From the NCBI RefSeq assembly GCF_023195755.1, contig NZ_CP096203.1, positions 2,480,001-2,544,000 on the forward strand: a DNA stretch of 64,000 bases, written 5' to 3'. The DNA comes from Chryseobacterium nepalense (GTDB lineage Bacteria > Bacteroidota > Bacteroidia > Flavobacteriales > Weeksellaceae). This document shows, in pieces, positions 52,766 through 62,345 of the stretch. Under the pieces are notes generated by a model. It was given only the letters and a program-made list of their open reading frames with translations, was not told the origin of the DNA and made no database searches. The translations under genes and the position numbers were made by a program. Positions within the stretch are counted from its first letter, which is position 1, and every line of letters starts with the position of its first letter.

Positions 52766-55213
52766 ATGAATTATACAGTACATCAGATTGCAGAAATCAC
52801 CAATGCACAGGTTATTGGTGACGAAAAACTTTTGATAAAAAATATAGCTTTCGACAGCAGGATTATTTATTCCACCAAAAATACAGCTTTTATTGCGATC
52901 AATACGAAGAAGAATTCGGGAGAAAAGTTTATTGAGGCTGCCATTGACAGGGGTATAGGCGTAATTATTTCAGAACACCATGATCCGCAGTATGAAAATG
53001 TTACCTGGATTATTACCAGTGATTCTGTTGCCTTTCTCCAAAAACTTGCACAATATCATTTTGAAAATGCTCATATAAAATCTGTTGGAATTACGGGAAG
53101 CAATGGTAAAACTATTTTAAAAGAATGGCTGTATCAATGCCTGTGGAATGAATTCAAAACGGTAAAAAGTCCTAAAAGTTTTAATTCTCAGATTGGCCTT
53201 CCTTTATCTTTGCTTCAGATTAATGAGTCCCATGAACTGGGAATTTTTGAAGTAGGGATCTCGAAACCGGATGAAATGGAAAAGCAGGAAAATATATTCC
53301 ACCCTCAGATCGGGTTGCTGACGCATATCGGTACTGCGCACCTCGCCAACTTCAAATCTGAGGAACAACTGATTGATGAAAAAATCAAATTGTTCAAAAA
53401 TTCGGAAATTATTATTTACAATGGTGATAATTTATTGGTTGACAGTAAAATAAAAGAACTCTATTCAACAAAAAAATTAATTACTTACGGCTTTAAGGAA
53501 AGCAATAATGTACATTTCAAAAATAATTTTTCAAGAGGAAAGGATGTCGTTGTTCATTATTTTAGTGAACAAATAAGCTTTCCCGCTAATCAACGGGACG
53601 AGGCAACGTTAATCAATGCTCTGGCACTCTTAACTGTTTTAAAAGAATTAGGGATCAGCAATGATAAGATCATCGAAAAAATCAATGCGCTGAAAGCTGT
53701 AGAAATGAGGCTTGAAGCTATTGAAGGAATTAAAAACAATATTGTTATCAATGATTCTTTTAATCTGGATCTGGATTCTTTAAAAACAGCCCTACAATTT
53801 TTAAATGAATATAATAAACCAAAAAAATCCCTGGTCTTAACGGAAATCGTTGGAGTAAATTCAAATTCAAAAGAACTGTACGAAGAAGTATCCGAACTGG
53901 TAAATGAGCAGAAATTCGATTCTGTTTTCCTGATTGGTCATGAAATATCTAAATACAGTGAATTATTTAAATCTAAAACTTCTACTTACATTAACACTCA
54001 GGAATTAATTGACAGTAAACACCTTACGGAAATAGAAAATCAGATTATTCTTCTAAAAGGTGCGAGAAAATTTGAGATTGAAAAGCTTAAAGATATTCTT
54101 GAACTCAGAAAACATGATACCGTTCTTGAAATTAATCTGAATGCAATTCTTCATAACATCAATTATCATAAATCCTTACTGAAGCCTTCCACTAAAATGA
54201 TGGCAATGGTGAAAGCCAATGCCTACGGCCTCGGAAGCTATGAAATTTCAGAATTCCTGCAGCATCATCATATCGATTACTTAGGAGTGGCTTTTGTAGA
54301 TGAGGGCGTTGAGCTTCGTAAAAAAGGAATTACTGTACCGATTGTTGTCATGAATCCTGAACAACACAGTTACGAAACTGTGATTGCCTACAATCTGGAG
54401 CCGGAAATATACAGCTTCAGGGTACTGGAACAGTTTTATGAAGCGGTACAGAAATCAGGATACGATAAAAAATATCCAATCCATATTAAACTGGAAACAG
54501 GAATGCATCGTCTTGGTTTTAAGGATTTTGAACTGGATGAATTAAGCAGCACTTTAGCCCAAAAGAATGTAAAAGTAAAAAGCATATTCAGCCATTTATC
54601 ATCATCTGATCTTTCTTCAGAAAAAGAATTTACTTTGCATCAGCTTGATACATTTGAAAAAAATTCAAGTTATCTGATAAAGCACCTGGGCTACACTCCT
54701 ACCCGTCACATCCTGAATTCTTCAGGAATAACCAATTATACAGATTATCAATATGATATGGTAAGAATTGGCATCGGAATGTTAGGAGAATCACCAAATA
54801 GTGAAATAAATAAACAGCTTCGGTCTGTGGTAAGTTTTAAAACCGTAATCTCACAAATATCGTATGTAGGAAACGGAGAATCCGTGGGTTACAGCAGAAA
54901 ATTTAAAACAGATCATACCACAAAAATAGCCACAATACCAGTTGGTTATGCCGACGGTATTCCAAGACTGATAGGAAATCAGGTGGGGAATGTGGGAATC
55001 CATAAAATATTGTCTCCTATTGTCGGAAATATCTGCATGGATATGATGATGATTAATGTAGATCATATTCCTGATGTAAAAGAAGGGGACACAGTAACGG
55101 TATTCAATGCAAAACCAACCCTGAAAGAATTCGCAGATTACTGCAAAACAATAACCTATGAAGTATTAACCTCCATTTCGCCACGTGTGAAAAGGATTTA
55201 TGTAAAAGATTAA
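52766..55213 (+). CDS. MurF-alanine racemase fusion
   Basis: 815 residues. The MurF ligase half (1-450) has the P-loop GITGSNGKT at about 111-119, which adds D-Ala-D-Ala to the muramyl tripeptide. The alanine racemase half (about 455-815) has the PLP Lys in MAMVKANAYGLG (about 483) and the second catalytic region GNICMDMMMINVDH near the end. This fusion is common in Bacteroidetes and makes D-Ala beside its user. It lies 92 bp after tdk, and the patatin-like gene follows after 3 bp. Confidence 0.93.
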   Translation: MNYTVHQIAEITNAQVIGDEKLLIKNIAFDSRIIYSTKNTAFIAINTKKNSGEKFIEAAIDRGIGVIISEHHDPQYENVTWIITSDSVAFLQKLAQYHFENAHIKSVGITGSNGKTILKEWLYQCLWNEFKTVKSPKSFNSQIGLPLSLLQINESHELGIFEVGISKPDEMEKQENIFHPQIGLLTHIGTAHLANFKSEEQLIDEKIKLFKNSEIIIYNGDNLLVDSKIKELYSTKKLITYGFKESNNVHFKNNFSRGKDVVVHYFSEQISFPANQRDEATLINALALLTVLKELGISNDKIIEKINALKAVEMRLEAIEGIKNNIVINDSFNLDLDSLKTALQFLNEYNKPKKSLVLTEIVGVNSNSKELYEEVSELVNEQKFDSVFLIGHEISKYSELFKSKTSTYINTQELIDSKHLTEIENQIILLKGARKFEIEKLKDILELRKHDTVLEINLNAILHNINYHKSLLKPSTKMMAMVKANAYGLGSYEISEFLQHHHIDYLGVAFVDEGVELRKKGITVPIVVMNPEQHSYETVIAYNLEPEIYSFRVLEQFYEAVQKSGYDKKYPIHIKLETGMHRLGFKDFELDELSSTLAQKNVKVKSIFSHLSSSDLSSEKEFTLHQLDTFEKNSSYLIKHLGYTPTRHILNSSGITNYTDYQYDMVRIGIGMLGESPNSEINKQLRSVVSFKTVISQISYVGNGESVGYSRKFKTDHTTKIATIPVGYADGIPRLIGNQVGNVGIHKILSPIVGNICMDMMMINVDHIPDVKEGDTVTVFNAKPTLKEFADYCKTITYEVLTSISPRVKRIYVKD

Positions 55214-55216
55214 CTT

Positions 55217-57376
55217 ATGAGAAAGCTCCTGATTCTTTTATTAGTATTCCAATTATTTTTGATCCGGTCTCAGGTGAAAAAAGATCTGGTGATTCCTAAA
55301 AATCCAAGAATAGGATTATCACTTGCAGGAGGAGGAGCTAAAGGATTTTCTCATGTGGGAGTACTTAAAGTACTGGATTCGTTAGGCGTAAAGGTTGATT
55401 ACATTGCCGGAACCAGTATGGGAGCAATTGTAGGCGGTTTATATGCTTCAGGATATTCCGGGAAAGAAATAGAAAAAATTGTGATGGATACGGATTTCTA
55501 TTCATTAATCATGGATCCTAAAGCCACAAGACAGGAAACTACTTTTTTCAATAAATCAGTTGATAAATATCTTCTCACCATTCCTCTGAAAAACGGTAAA
55601 ATTACCCTTCCCTCCTCCATTAGTACCGGCCAGAAAAATGTTTATCTTTTAAAAGAGCTTTTTAAAAATGTTTCCAATATTGATGATTTTTCAAAGTTGC
55701 CGATTCCTTTTATGTGTGTAGCTACTAATCTTGAAAGTGGAAACATGCAGATTTTTGAAAAAGGAGATCTGGTACAGTCTATCATGGCCAGCTCAGCATT
55801 TCCTTCGTTGATGGATCCCGTAAAAATTGGAGACAGCATTTACATCGACGGCGCGATGACGGTAAATTATCCTTCAAAACCGCTAAAAGATAAAGGCATT
55901 GATATAGTAATCGGAGTAGATCTCAACCAGGATTTATCCAAAAGAGAAGATCTTGGGAATATCATTTCCATACTGAATCAGGTCATTGATTTCGGAATTA
56001 AAAAAGATACCAGAAGACAATATAAATTCACAGATATCAATATCAAACCAAACCTTACCGGAATGACTGCTACAAGTTATGATGAAAAGAAAAAAATTCT
56101 TGACAGCGGTTACGCGGAAGGACTGAAATATTCCAAAATTCTGGATGAATTGCCAAAACGTCCGTTTGACCGTCTCAGACAGCACATAAATCCCATATAT
56201 TCCAATGTCTATAAAATAGATAGCGTTGCAATAGAAGGAGGCCGAATTTACGGGAAAAACTACGTTCTCGGGAAGATGGGACTTCGCCTTCCGTCCCTTC
56301 AGACTTACGGAAGCATTAATAAAAAAATAGATAAGCTGGTCGCTACGAATAATTATAAATTTATTAATTACGATATCATCTCTGAAAATGATGTCAACTA
56401 CCTGAAATTATATGTCACTGAGGACAATTCACGCCACTTTCTTAAATTCGGGCTGCATTACGACGAAATTTTCAAAACCGGGCTTCTTGTTAACTATTCT
56501 GCGAAACGTCTTTTATTCAGAAATTCAAACCTATCGCTGGATGTTATTGTGGGCGATAAACCAAGATATTATCTGAATTATTTTATTGACAACGGATATA
56601 TTCCGGGATTCGGGATCTATTCGTCAGGAATGAGTTTTGATTTGAAGGACATCAACAATTATGAAGTAGATCAATGGATGTGGTTGCGTAATGAAGCGTA
56701 TATTCAATCTATCTGGAGAGATAAATTTGCAGTGGGCGCAGGAATCAGCCATGATTATTTTGAAGCGGAAGCCAATGGAACCAATAAACGTTATAACCGC
56801 TTCCTGAATCCTTATGTATTTCTGAAAAGTGATACCCAGAATGATAAAGACTTCCCTACCCGCGGTATTTACATTAATGCAGAAGGTAAAGTAATCGATC
56901 TGATGAAATCGGAAGTTGAAAAAAGACTGGTCCAGATAAAAGCCGACATCAGAATCAATATCCCGCTTTCCAAACAATTTGCTTATCGCCTTAATCTTTA
57001 TGGCGGAATTACATTAGGGGAAAATCTGCCTCAGTTTTATCAGTACAGACTTGGTGGTATCTTTGAGCAGAATATCGTTAATTTCAGAAGCTTTCCCGGG
57101 TTTTACTTCGGGCAGCTGAACAGCAATAATGTGATTTTGATTTGTAATGATCTTCAATTTAAATTCAATAAGAACTACTTCATCAGCGGAAACTTCTCCT
57201 TTGCGAATCTCTCGGATGATATAAGCTTTGAAGATGCAGTAAAACTAAATTACAGCTCTTTAGGAGTTACCGCTGGTTACAAATCTCCATTCGGACAGAT
57301 TAAAATAAACTTCAGTCACTCTCTCAAAAATAATCAAAAAGGCATATTCAGTGTAATTTTAGGACACTGGTTTTAA
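55217..57376 (+). CDS. patatin-like phospholipase with outer-membrane barrel (PlpD-like)
   Basis: 719 residues: signal peptide (LILLLVFQLFLIRSQ), a patatin domain (about 30-225), a POTRA-like linker (about 335-400) and a BamA/Omp85-like barrel to the C-terminal Phe. The patatin domain has the oxyanion loop AGGGAKGFSHVG, the nucleophile Ser in GTSMG, and the catalytic Asp in IDGAMTVNYP. This is the layout of type Vd autotransporters such as PlpD. It cleaves phospholipids. Start 3 bp after murF-alr, and ybeY follows after 4 bp. Confidence 0.9.
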   Translation: MRKLLILLLVFQLFLIRSQVKKDLVIPKNPRIGLSLAGGGAKGFSHVGVLKVLDSLGVKVDYIAGTSMGAIVGGLYASGYSGKEIEKIVMDTDFYSLIMDPKATRQETTFFNKSVDKYLLTIPLKNGKITLPSSISTGQKNVYLLKELFKNVSNIDDFSKLPIPFMCVATNLESGNMQIFEKGDLVQSIMASSAFPSLMDPVKIGDSIYIDGAMTVNYPSKPLKDKGIDIVIGVDLNQDLSKREDLGNIISILNQVIDFGIKKDTRRQYKFTDINIKPNLTGMTATSYDEKKKILDSGYAEGLKYSKILDELPKRPFDRLRQHINPIYSNVYKIDSVAIEGGRIYGKNYVLGKMGLRLPSLQTYGSINKKIDKLVATNNYKFINYDIISENDVNYLKLYVTEDNSRHFLKFGLHYDEIFKTGLLVNYSAKRLLFRNSNLSLDVIVGDKPRYYLNYFIDNGYIPGFGIYSSGMSFDLKDINNYEVDQWMWLRNEAYIQSIWRDKFAVGAGISHDYFEAEANGTNKRYNRFLNPYVFLKSDTQNDKDFPTRGIYINAEGKVIDLMKSEVEKRLVQIKADIRINIPLSKQFAYRLNLYGGITLGENLPQFYQYRLGGIFEQNIVNFRSFPGFYFGQLNSNNVILICNDLQFKFNKNYFISGNFSFANLSDDISFEDAVKLNYSSLGVTAGYKSPFGQIKINFSHSLKNNQKGIFSVILGHWF

Positions 57377-57380
57377 TACG

Positions 57381-57791
57381 ATGATACAATTCTTTTACGA
57401 AAACTTACCCGAAACAGTTGATACCAACTATAAGAAATGGCTGGAAGAAATCATTCTTTCAGAAAATAAGAAACTTGGCGAAATCAATTATATATTCTGT
57501 AACGACGAATATCTACTCAAAGTAAACCAGGATTATCTGCAACATGATTACTATACCGACATCATTACTTTCGACTATGTAAAAGGAAGAACGATAAGCG
57601 GGGAGATTTTCGTATCTTTGCAGCGCATTTCAGATAATGCTTCTAATCTGTCAAAAGATTATGAAGAAGAACTGAGAAGGGTTTTAGCACATGGTGTTCT
57701 TCACCTTTCAGGATATAAAGATAAATCGGAAGAAGAAGAACAGCTGATGCGAAGCAAAGAAGATTTTTATTTAGCAAAATACAGCAATTGA
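57381..57791 (+). CDS. ybeY: endoribonuclease YbeY
   Basis: 136 residues. The metal motif is HGVLHLSGYKD at about 110-120. The usual third histidine of HGxLHLxGYDH is not there, since the sequence reads K-D. DYYTDIITFDY and SGEIFVSL are also YbeY signatures. The protein takes part in 16S rRNA 3' end maturation and ribosome quality control. It is the last gene of the murF-alr unit. Confidence 0.88.
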   Translation: MIQFFYENLPETVDTNYKKWLEEIILSENKKLGEINYIFCNDEYLLKVNQDYLQHDYYTDIITFDYVKGRTISGEIFVSLQRISDNASNLSKDYEEELRRVLAHGVLHLSGYKDKSEEEEQLMRSKEDFYLAKYSN

Positions 57792-57840
57792 AAAACTGAA
57801 TAGCAATCAGATAAACAACATATTTGGATGCTATTTTTTC

Positions 57841-57926
57841 AGGAGCCTAATCCCGCTCTCCGCACTCGCTATTTTCTTTTTAAAAAAAAAGAAAATGAGC
57901 TCAGACAAATGCTGCGATCGGGGCTA
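57841..57926. repeat. REP-like palindromic element, copy 2
   Basis: It starts AGGAGCCTAATCCCGCTCTC and ends ATCGGGGCTA, with an inner stem ATTTTCTTTTT (57871-57881) paired with AAAAAGAAAAT (57886-57896). The outer motifs match copy 1 at 21272-21363. It lies between ybeY and the parS site before mnmG. Confidence 0.6.
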
Positions 57927-57969
57927 AAAAGACGTATTATAGGCGATTTTAAGCCGTAATTACACTTAA

Positions 57970-57985
57970 TGTTTCACGTGAAACA
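57970..57985. promoter_or_regulatory. parS site 1 (ParB-binding)
   Basis: TGTTTCACGTGAAACA is a perfect 16-bp palindrome and an exact match to the bacterial chromosomal parS consensus. It lies 45 bp upstream of mnmG. Confidence 0.9.
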
Positions 57986-58030
57986 TTTATAAAAAAAATT
58001 AAAATTTGAAGCTTAAAACAAGCGAAAAAG

Positions 58031-59893
58031 ATGATTTCAGAAATATATGATGTAATTGTAGTTGGTGCAGGTCATGCAGGATGTGAAGCCGCCGCTGCAG
58101 CAGCCAATCTCGGATCGAAAACATTGCTTATTACAATGAATATGCAGACGATCGGACAAATGAGCTGCAACCCCGCAATGGGCGGTATCGCCAAAGGACA
58201 AATCGTTCGTGAGATTGACGCAATGGGAGGTTACTCCGGAATTGTAGCGGATAAATCTGCCATACAGTTTAAAATGCTTAATCTTTCGAAAGGTCCTGCC
58301 ATGTGGTCTCCAAGAACACAAAACGACAGAATGCTATTCGCAGAGGAATGGCGTTTGGCCTTAGAGAATACACCGAATCTGGATTTCTTTCAGGATATGG
58401 TGAAACAGCTTATCGTGGAGAATAATAAAGTAACAGGTGTAGTTACTTCATTGGGAATTGAAATCAAAGCTCATTCTGTTGTTCTTACCAATGGTACTTT
58501 TCTCAATGGATTAATACATGTTGGAGACAAACAACTAGGAGGAGGAAGAATGGGCGAACCAAGAGCTTTCGGTATTACGGAACAGCTTGTCTCTTTAGGT
58601 TTTGAAGCCGGAAGAATGAAAACCGGTACTCCACCGCGTGTAGATGGAAGAAGCCTGGATTATTCTAAAATGGAAGAACAGAAAGGGGACGAAAACCCTC
58701 AAAAATTCAGCTATTTAGATACTCCTAAATTAACCAAACAATTAAGCTGTCATATTGTTTATACCAACGAAACAGTACATGATATTTTACGTGAAGGATT
58801 CGACAGAAGTCCAATGTTCAACGGTACCATTCAGAGTTTGGGACCAAGATACTGTCCGAGTATCGAAGATAAAATCAACCGTTTTGCAGAAAGAAATAGA
58901 CACCAGCTGTTCGTAGAACCGGAAGGTTGGAAAACAGTAGAAATTTATGTTAACGGATTTAGTTCTTCCCTTCCGGAAGATGTACAAATTAAAGCAATGA
59001 AACATATTCCGGGCTTTGAAAATGTAAAAGTTTTCCGTCCCGGCTATGCTATTGAATATGACTACTTCCCTCCTACCCAATTAAAGCATACCTTAGAAAC
59101 AAAATTGATCGACAATCTGTATTTTGCAGGGCAGATCAACGGAACAACCGGCTATGAAGAAGCTGCAGGACAAGGGCTAATTGCAGGGATCAATGCCCAC
59201 AATAAAGTACACGAAAAAGAAGAATTCATTCTTAACAGAGATGAAGCATATATTGGTGTTTTAATTGATGATTTAATTACAAAAGGTACGGAAGAACCTT
59301 ACAGAATGTTTACTTCAAGAGCTGAATACAGGCTATTGCTGAGACAGGATAATGCAGACATCAGATTAACACAAAAAGCATTTGAATTAGGATTAGCAAA
59401 AGAAGAACGTTTAAAAAGAGTTGAAGAGAAAGTTGCTCAAAGCCAAGAACTTGAAAGCTTCCTTAAAGAAACTTCTTTAAAACCGGGAATGATTAATCCT
59501 ATCCTGGAAACTATTGAAAGCAGCCCGGTAGATCAGGCATACAGAGCAGCCCAAATTCTTACAAGACCCAATATGACCCTGGAAAAGCTTGAAAATATTG
59601 AAGCCATCAGAGAAAATGCATCTAAATATGATGACGAAGTAAGAGAACAAGCTGAAATTAACATTAAGTATAAAGGCTATATTGAAAAGGAAAAAGAAAA
59701 TGTAGCCAAACTAAACAGACTGGAAAACATTAAAATTCCAGAAGATTTTGATTACACTAAAATATCAAGTCTTTCTGCTGAAGCCAAACAAAAAATGTCT
59801 AATGTACGACCAAAAACGATTGCTCAGGCAGGAAGAATCAGTGGTGTTTCACCGGCTGATATCAACGTTTTACTGGTCTATTTGGGACGTTAA
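58031..59893 (+). CDS. mnmG: tRNA uridine-5-carboxymethylaminomethyl modification enzyme
   Basis: 620 residues. FAD is bound by VVGAGHAGCEAA at about 10-21. Typical segments are MSCNPAMGGIAKGQI, GPAMWSPRTQNDR, FLNGLIHVG, MKTGTPPRVDGRS (with its following Ser/Asp) and the C-terminal GRISGVSPADINVLLVYLGR. With MnmE it builds the side chain on U34 of several tRNAs. Length as usual. It stands alone between two parS sites. Confidence 0.95.
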   Translation: MISEIYDVIVVGAGHAGCEAAAAAANLGSKTLLITMNMQTIGQMSCNPAMGGIAKGQIVREIDAMGGYSGIVADKSAIQFKMLNLSKGPAMWSPRTQNDRMLFAEEWRLALENTPNLDFFQDMVKQLIVENNKVTGVVTSLGIEIKAHSVVLTNGTFLNGLIHVGDKQLGGGRMGEPRAFGITEQLVSLGFEAGRMKTGTPPRVDGRSLDYSKMEEQKGDENPQKFSYLDTPKLTKQLSCHIVYTNETVHDILREGFDRSPMFNGTIQSLGPRYCPSIEDKINRFAERNRHQLFVEPEGWKTVEIYVNGFSSSLPEDVQIKAMKHIPGFENVKVFRPGYAIEYDYFPPTQLKHTLETKLIDNLYFAGQINGTTGYEEAAGQGLIAGINAHNKVHEKEEFILNRDEAYIGVLIDDLITKGTEEPYRMFTSRAEYRLLLRQDNADIRLTQKAFELGLAKEERLKRVEEKVAQSQELESFLKETSLKPGMINPILETIESSPVDQAYRAAQILTRPNMTLEKLENIEAIRENASKYDDEVREQAEINIKYKGYIEKEKENVAKLNRLENIKIPEDFDYTKISSLSAEAKQKMSNVRPKTIAQAGRISGVSPADINVLLVYLGR

Positions 59894-59901
59894 TTGATAA
59901 A

Positions 59902-59917
59902 TGTTTCACGTGAAACA
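59902..59917. promoter_or_regulatory. parS site 2 (ParB-binding)
   Basis: TGTTTCACGTGAAACA, identical to site 1, 9 bp after the mnmG stop codon. Confidence 0.9.
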
Positions 59918-59935
59918 TAAATAATTTTACAGCAT

Positions 59936-59988
59936 AAATTAAGGTGTTTTAAAACCTTTTAACAAGACTTAAACACCTTAATTTTATT
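59936..59988 (+). terminator. mnmG terminator-like hairpin
   Basis: AAATTAAGGTGTTT (59936-59949) pairs perfectly with AAACACCTTAATTT (59971-59984) and is followed by T-rich sequence. Confidence 0.7.
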
Positions 59989-60006
59989 TATAAAGATTGC
60001 ATTACA

Positions 60007-60828
60007 ATGAAAATTAAAGATCATTTTCTTTCTCAGGAAATATTTGAAATCAAGGAAACAGAAACTAAGGGTGTTTATAAGACCTCCCCTATTCCATCTA
60101 ACATTTCAAAATATTATGAAAGTGAAGATTATATTTCCCATCATCAGGATTCCGGTAGTCTGAAAGAAAAACTATACAAATTTTTACAATCATTCAACTT
60201 ACAATATAAAAAAACAATATTGCTTGACAGAATTCCTAAAAATTCAAAAGTTTTGGATTACGGATGCGGTGCCGGCGAATTTGTAAAATATATAGAAAAT
60301 GATTTTGAGGCGTTCGGATTTGAACCTGATTCCGATGCAAGAAAAGCAGCAGCAGGAAAATTATCTAAAGCTGTAATTTTAGATGATATTAATTTTATTG
60401 ATGATCACAGTCTGGATGCCATTACCCTTTGGCATGTTTTCGAGCACATCGAAAATCAGGATGAAATGCTGGAAATATTTAACAGAAAATTGAAGGAAAA
60501 AGGAATTGTAATTATTGCCGTTCCCAACCCTACTTCCTATGATGCAAAACATTATAAAGAATATTGGGCCGCCTATGATGTACCACGCCACATTTATCAT
60601 TTTACAAAAAAGGGGATGGAAAATCTCATCTCAAAAAAACCGAACTGGAAATTGAGAAAGATTAAACCTTTGGTTCTTGATTCCTATTATATCTCCATGT
60701 TAAGCGAAAAATATCAAAAATCTTCTATTTTTTGGCTAAAAGCAGCGATCTACGGAACGATTTCGAACATAAAAGCCCTTTTTTCAAACGAATTTTCGAG
60801 CTTGATATACATAATCGAAAAAAAGTAG
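60007..60828 (+). CDS. class I SAM-dependent methyltransferase
   Basis: 273 residues. Motif I VLDYGCGAGEFVKYIE is at about 77-92, FGFEPDSDARKAA follows, then LDAITLWHVFEHIENQDEML at about 136-155 and GIVIIAVPNPTSYDAKHY. This Methyltransf_11/23 pattern resembles enzymes of cell-envelope or small-molecule methylation; the substrate is unknown. The C-terminal IRKIKPLVLDSYYISM is typical of Bacteroidetes members. Single gene. The 60829-60994 gap is AT-rich, without a gene. Confidence 0.85.
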   Translation: MKIKDHFLSQEIFEIKETETKGVYKTSPIPSNISKYYESEDYISHHQDSGSLKEKLYKFLQSFNLQYKKTILLDRIPKNSKVLDYGCGAGEFVKYIENDFEAFGFEPDSDARKAAAGKLSKAVILDDINFIDDHSLDAITLWHVFEHIENQDEMLEIFNRKLKEKGIVIIAVPNPTSYDAKHYKEYWAAYDVPRHIYHFTKKGMENLISKKPNWKLRKIKPLVLDSYYISMLSEKYQKSSIFWLKAAIYGTISNIKALFSNEFSSLIYIIEKK

Positions 60829-60994
60829 AAAATGGAAATTTAGCCTATTTCTGAAGGTCATTTTTTCAACATATTGCTGAAAATTTGTTAGTAAATATGA
60901 AATTTAGAAAATATTTAGCCTTTTTTAATTTTCAGTAAAAGTCTCTGAGAGTTGCTTAAAAATTTTTACTAAGCCTTTATTTAAGAATATACAA

Positions 60995-61030
60995 AATAAA
61001 AAACCCAGCAGGTTTGCTGGGTTTTTTATT
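60995..61030. terminator. bidirectional terminator after pgk
   Basis: A perfect 16-bp stem (60995-61010 with 61015-61030) built on AACCCAGCA/TGCTGGGTT, a 4-nt loop and T runs on both strands. It lies between the convergent methyltransferase and pgk genes. Confidence 0.9.
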
Positions 61031-61046
61031 TATGAAGAAAAATTTC

Positions 61047-62237
61047 TTATTGATTAATTGCAGCCACTCCGGGAAGCTCCAAACCTTCAAGACTTTCAAG
61101 CATTGCACCACCACCGGTAGAAACATAGCTTACTTTCTCACCATATCCGAATTGCTTTACAAATGCAACACTGTCTCCCCCTCCAACTAATGAGAAAGCT
61201 CCCTGTCTTGTCGCTTCAGCAATACTGTCTCCTAAAGCAACAGTTCCTGCAGCAAAATTCGACATTTCAAAAACACCGATCGGTCCGTTCCATAAAATTG
61301 TTCTTGAATCCAGCAGTACATCATTAAACTGATCTCTTGATTTTGGTCCCGCATCAAGACCCATCCATCCTTCAGGGATAGAATATATATCTGCTTCTTT
61401 TCTTTCGGCATCATTGCTGAAACTTTCTGCAATAATGGTATCAGATGGCAGATAAACTTTCACTTTATGTTCTTTGGCTTTACCTAAAATTTCCAACGCC
61501 AATGGTAGTTTATCTTCCTCTACAAGAGAATTCCCTATCTTACCACCAAGTGCTTTAATAAATGTAAAAGCCATACCGCCACCAATAATCAGATTATCTA
61601 CCGCCGGCAACATGTTTTCAATAATTGTAATTTTAGTAGAAACTTTAGATCCTCCAAGTATCGCAGTTACAGGACGTTCGCCAGATTTTAGAACCTTATC
61701 AATCGCCTGAAGTTCTTTAGCCATCAATAAACCGAAAAATTTAGTTGAAGGGAAAAATTTAGCGATTACAGCTGTAGAAGCGTGTGCTCTGTGTGCGGTT
61801 CCAAAAGCATCATTCACGTACGCATCACCCAGTTTTGAAAGACTTTCCGCAAAAGCCTCATCTCCTTTTTCTTCCTCTTTATGAAAACGTAAATTTTCCA
61901 GTAAAAGAATTTCACCGGCATTAAGATTTTGTGCTGCCTGTTCAGCTTTCTCTCCTACACATTCATCAACAAATTTTACCTGATGGCCTAAAACATGAGA
62001 TACTTCTTCTACAATATGTTTTAGTGAAAATTCATCTTTCACCTCTCCTTTTGGTCTTCCAAGGTGTGCCATAAGAATCACAGCTCCACCGTCCTGCAGG
62101 ATCTTATCCACTGTAGGTTTTACGGCTACTATACGGGTATTATCTGTAACTTTCAGCTGGTCATCCTGAGGAACGTTGAAATCTACCCTTACTAGTGCTT
62201 TCTTACCGTTAAAATTGAAATCATTGATTGTTTTCAT
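61047..62237 (-). CDS. pgk: phosphoglycerate kinase
   Basis: 396 residues. The N-terminal ALVRVDFNVPQDD, MAHLGRPKG and ENLRFHKEEEKGD, then GGSKVSTKITIIENM, GGGMAFTF and the C-terminal GGGDSVAFV and STGGGAMLESLEG are the PGK signature segments. It converts 1,3-bisphosphoglycerate and ADP to 3-phosphoglycerate and ATP in glycolysis. Length as usual. A long leader with a hairpin (62271-62316) and a -7 box (62346-62353) lies upstream. Confidence 0.96.
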   Translation of the reverse strand: MKTINDFNFNGKKALVRVDFNVPQDDQLKVTDNTRIVAVKPTVDKILQDGGAVILMAHLGRPKGEVKDEFSLKHIVEEVSHVLGHQVKFVDECVGEKAEQAAQNLNAGEILLLENLRFHKEEEKGDEAFAESLSKLGDAYVNDAFGTAHRAHASTAVIAKFFPSTKFFGLLMAKELQAIDKVLKSGERPVTAILGGSKVSTKITIIENMLPAVDNLIIGGGMAFTFIKALGGKIGNSLVEEDKLPLALEILGKAKEHKVKVYLPSDTIIAESFSNDAERKEADIYSIPEGWMGLDAGPKSRDQFNDVLLDSRTILWNGPIGVFEMSNFAAGTVALGDSIAEATRQGAFSLVGGGDSVAFVKQFGYGEKVSYVSTGGGAMLESLEGLELPGVAAINQ

Positions 62238-62270
62238 ATGTACATGTATATTATTTCTTCGGTCTTAGGC

Positions 62271-62316
62271 AGCCGACTGTCCCTGCAGCATTGTATAAAC
62301 CTGCGGCCAGACGGCT
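62271..62316 (-). promoter_or_regulatory. structured hairpin in the pgk leader
   Basis: AGCCGaCTG (62271-62279) pairs with CAGaCGGCT (62308-62316) apart from one A-A mismatch. An inner GCAG/CTGC stem (62285-62288, 62301-62304) continues the hairpin. It lies about 34 bp upstream of the pgk ATG. It may control pgk expression. The segment GCCTAAGACC on its 3' side looks like part of ribosomal-protein leaders, but I cannot confirm that. Confidence 0.45.
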
Positions 62317-62345
62317 CCATCAATATCGTTGAGTTTTTCTTTTCA

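Noticed and set aside
52766..55213. MurF-alanine racemase fusion as a novel gene fusion
   Set aside because: This fusion is well known in Bacteroidetes, so it is annotated but not put forward as a discovery.
62238..62340. Short minus-strand ORFs before pgk (MEPSGRRFIQ and a frame ending VYTMLQGQSAA)
   Set aside because: They fall in the pgk leader and its hairpin; one lacks a start and neither has protein-like features. The RNA structure explains the sequence better.
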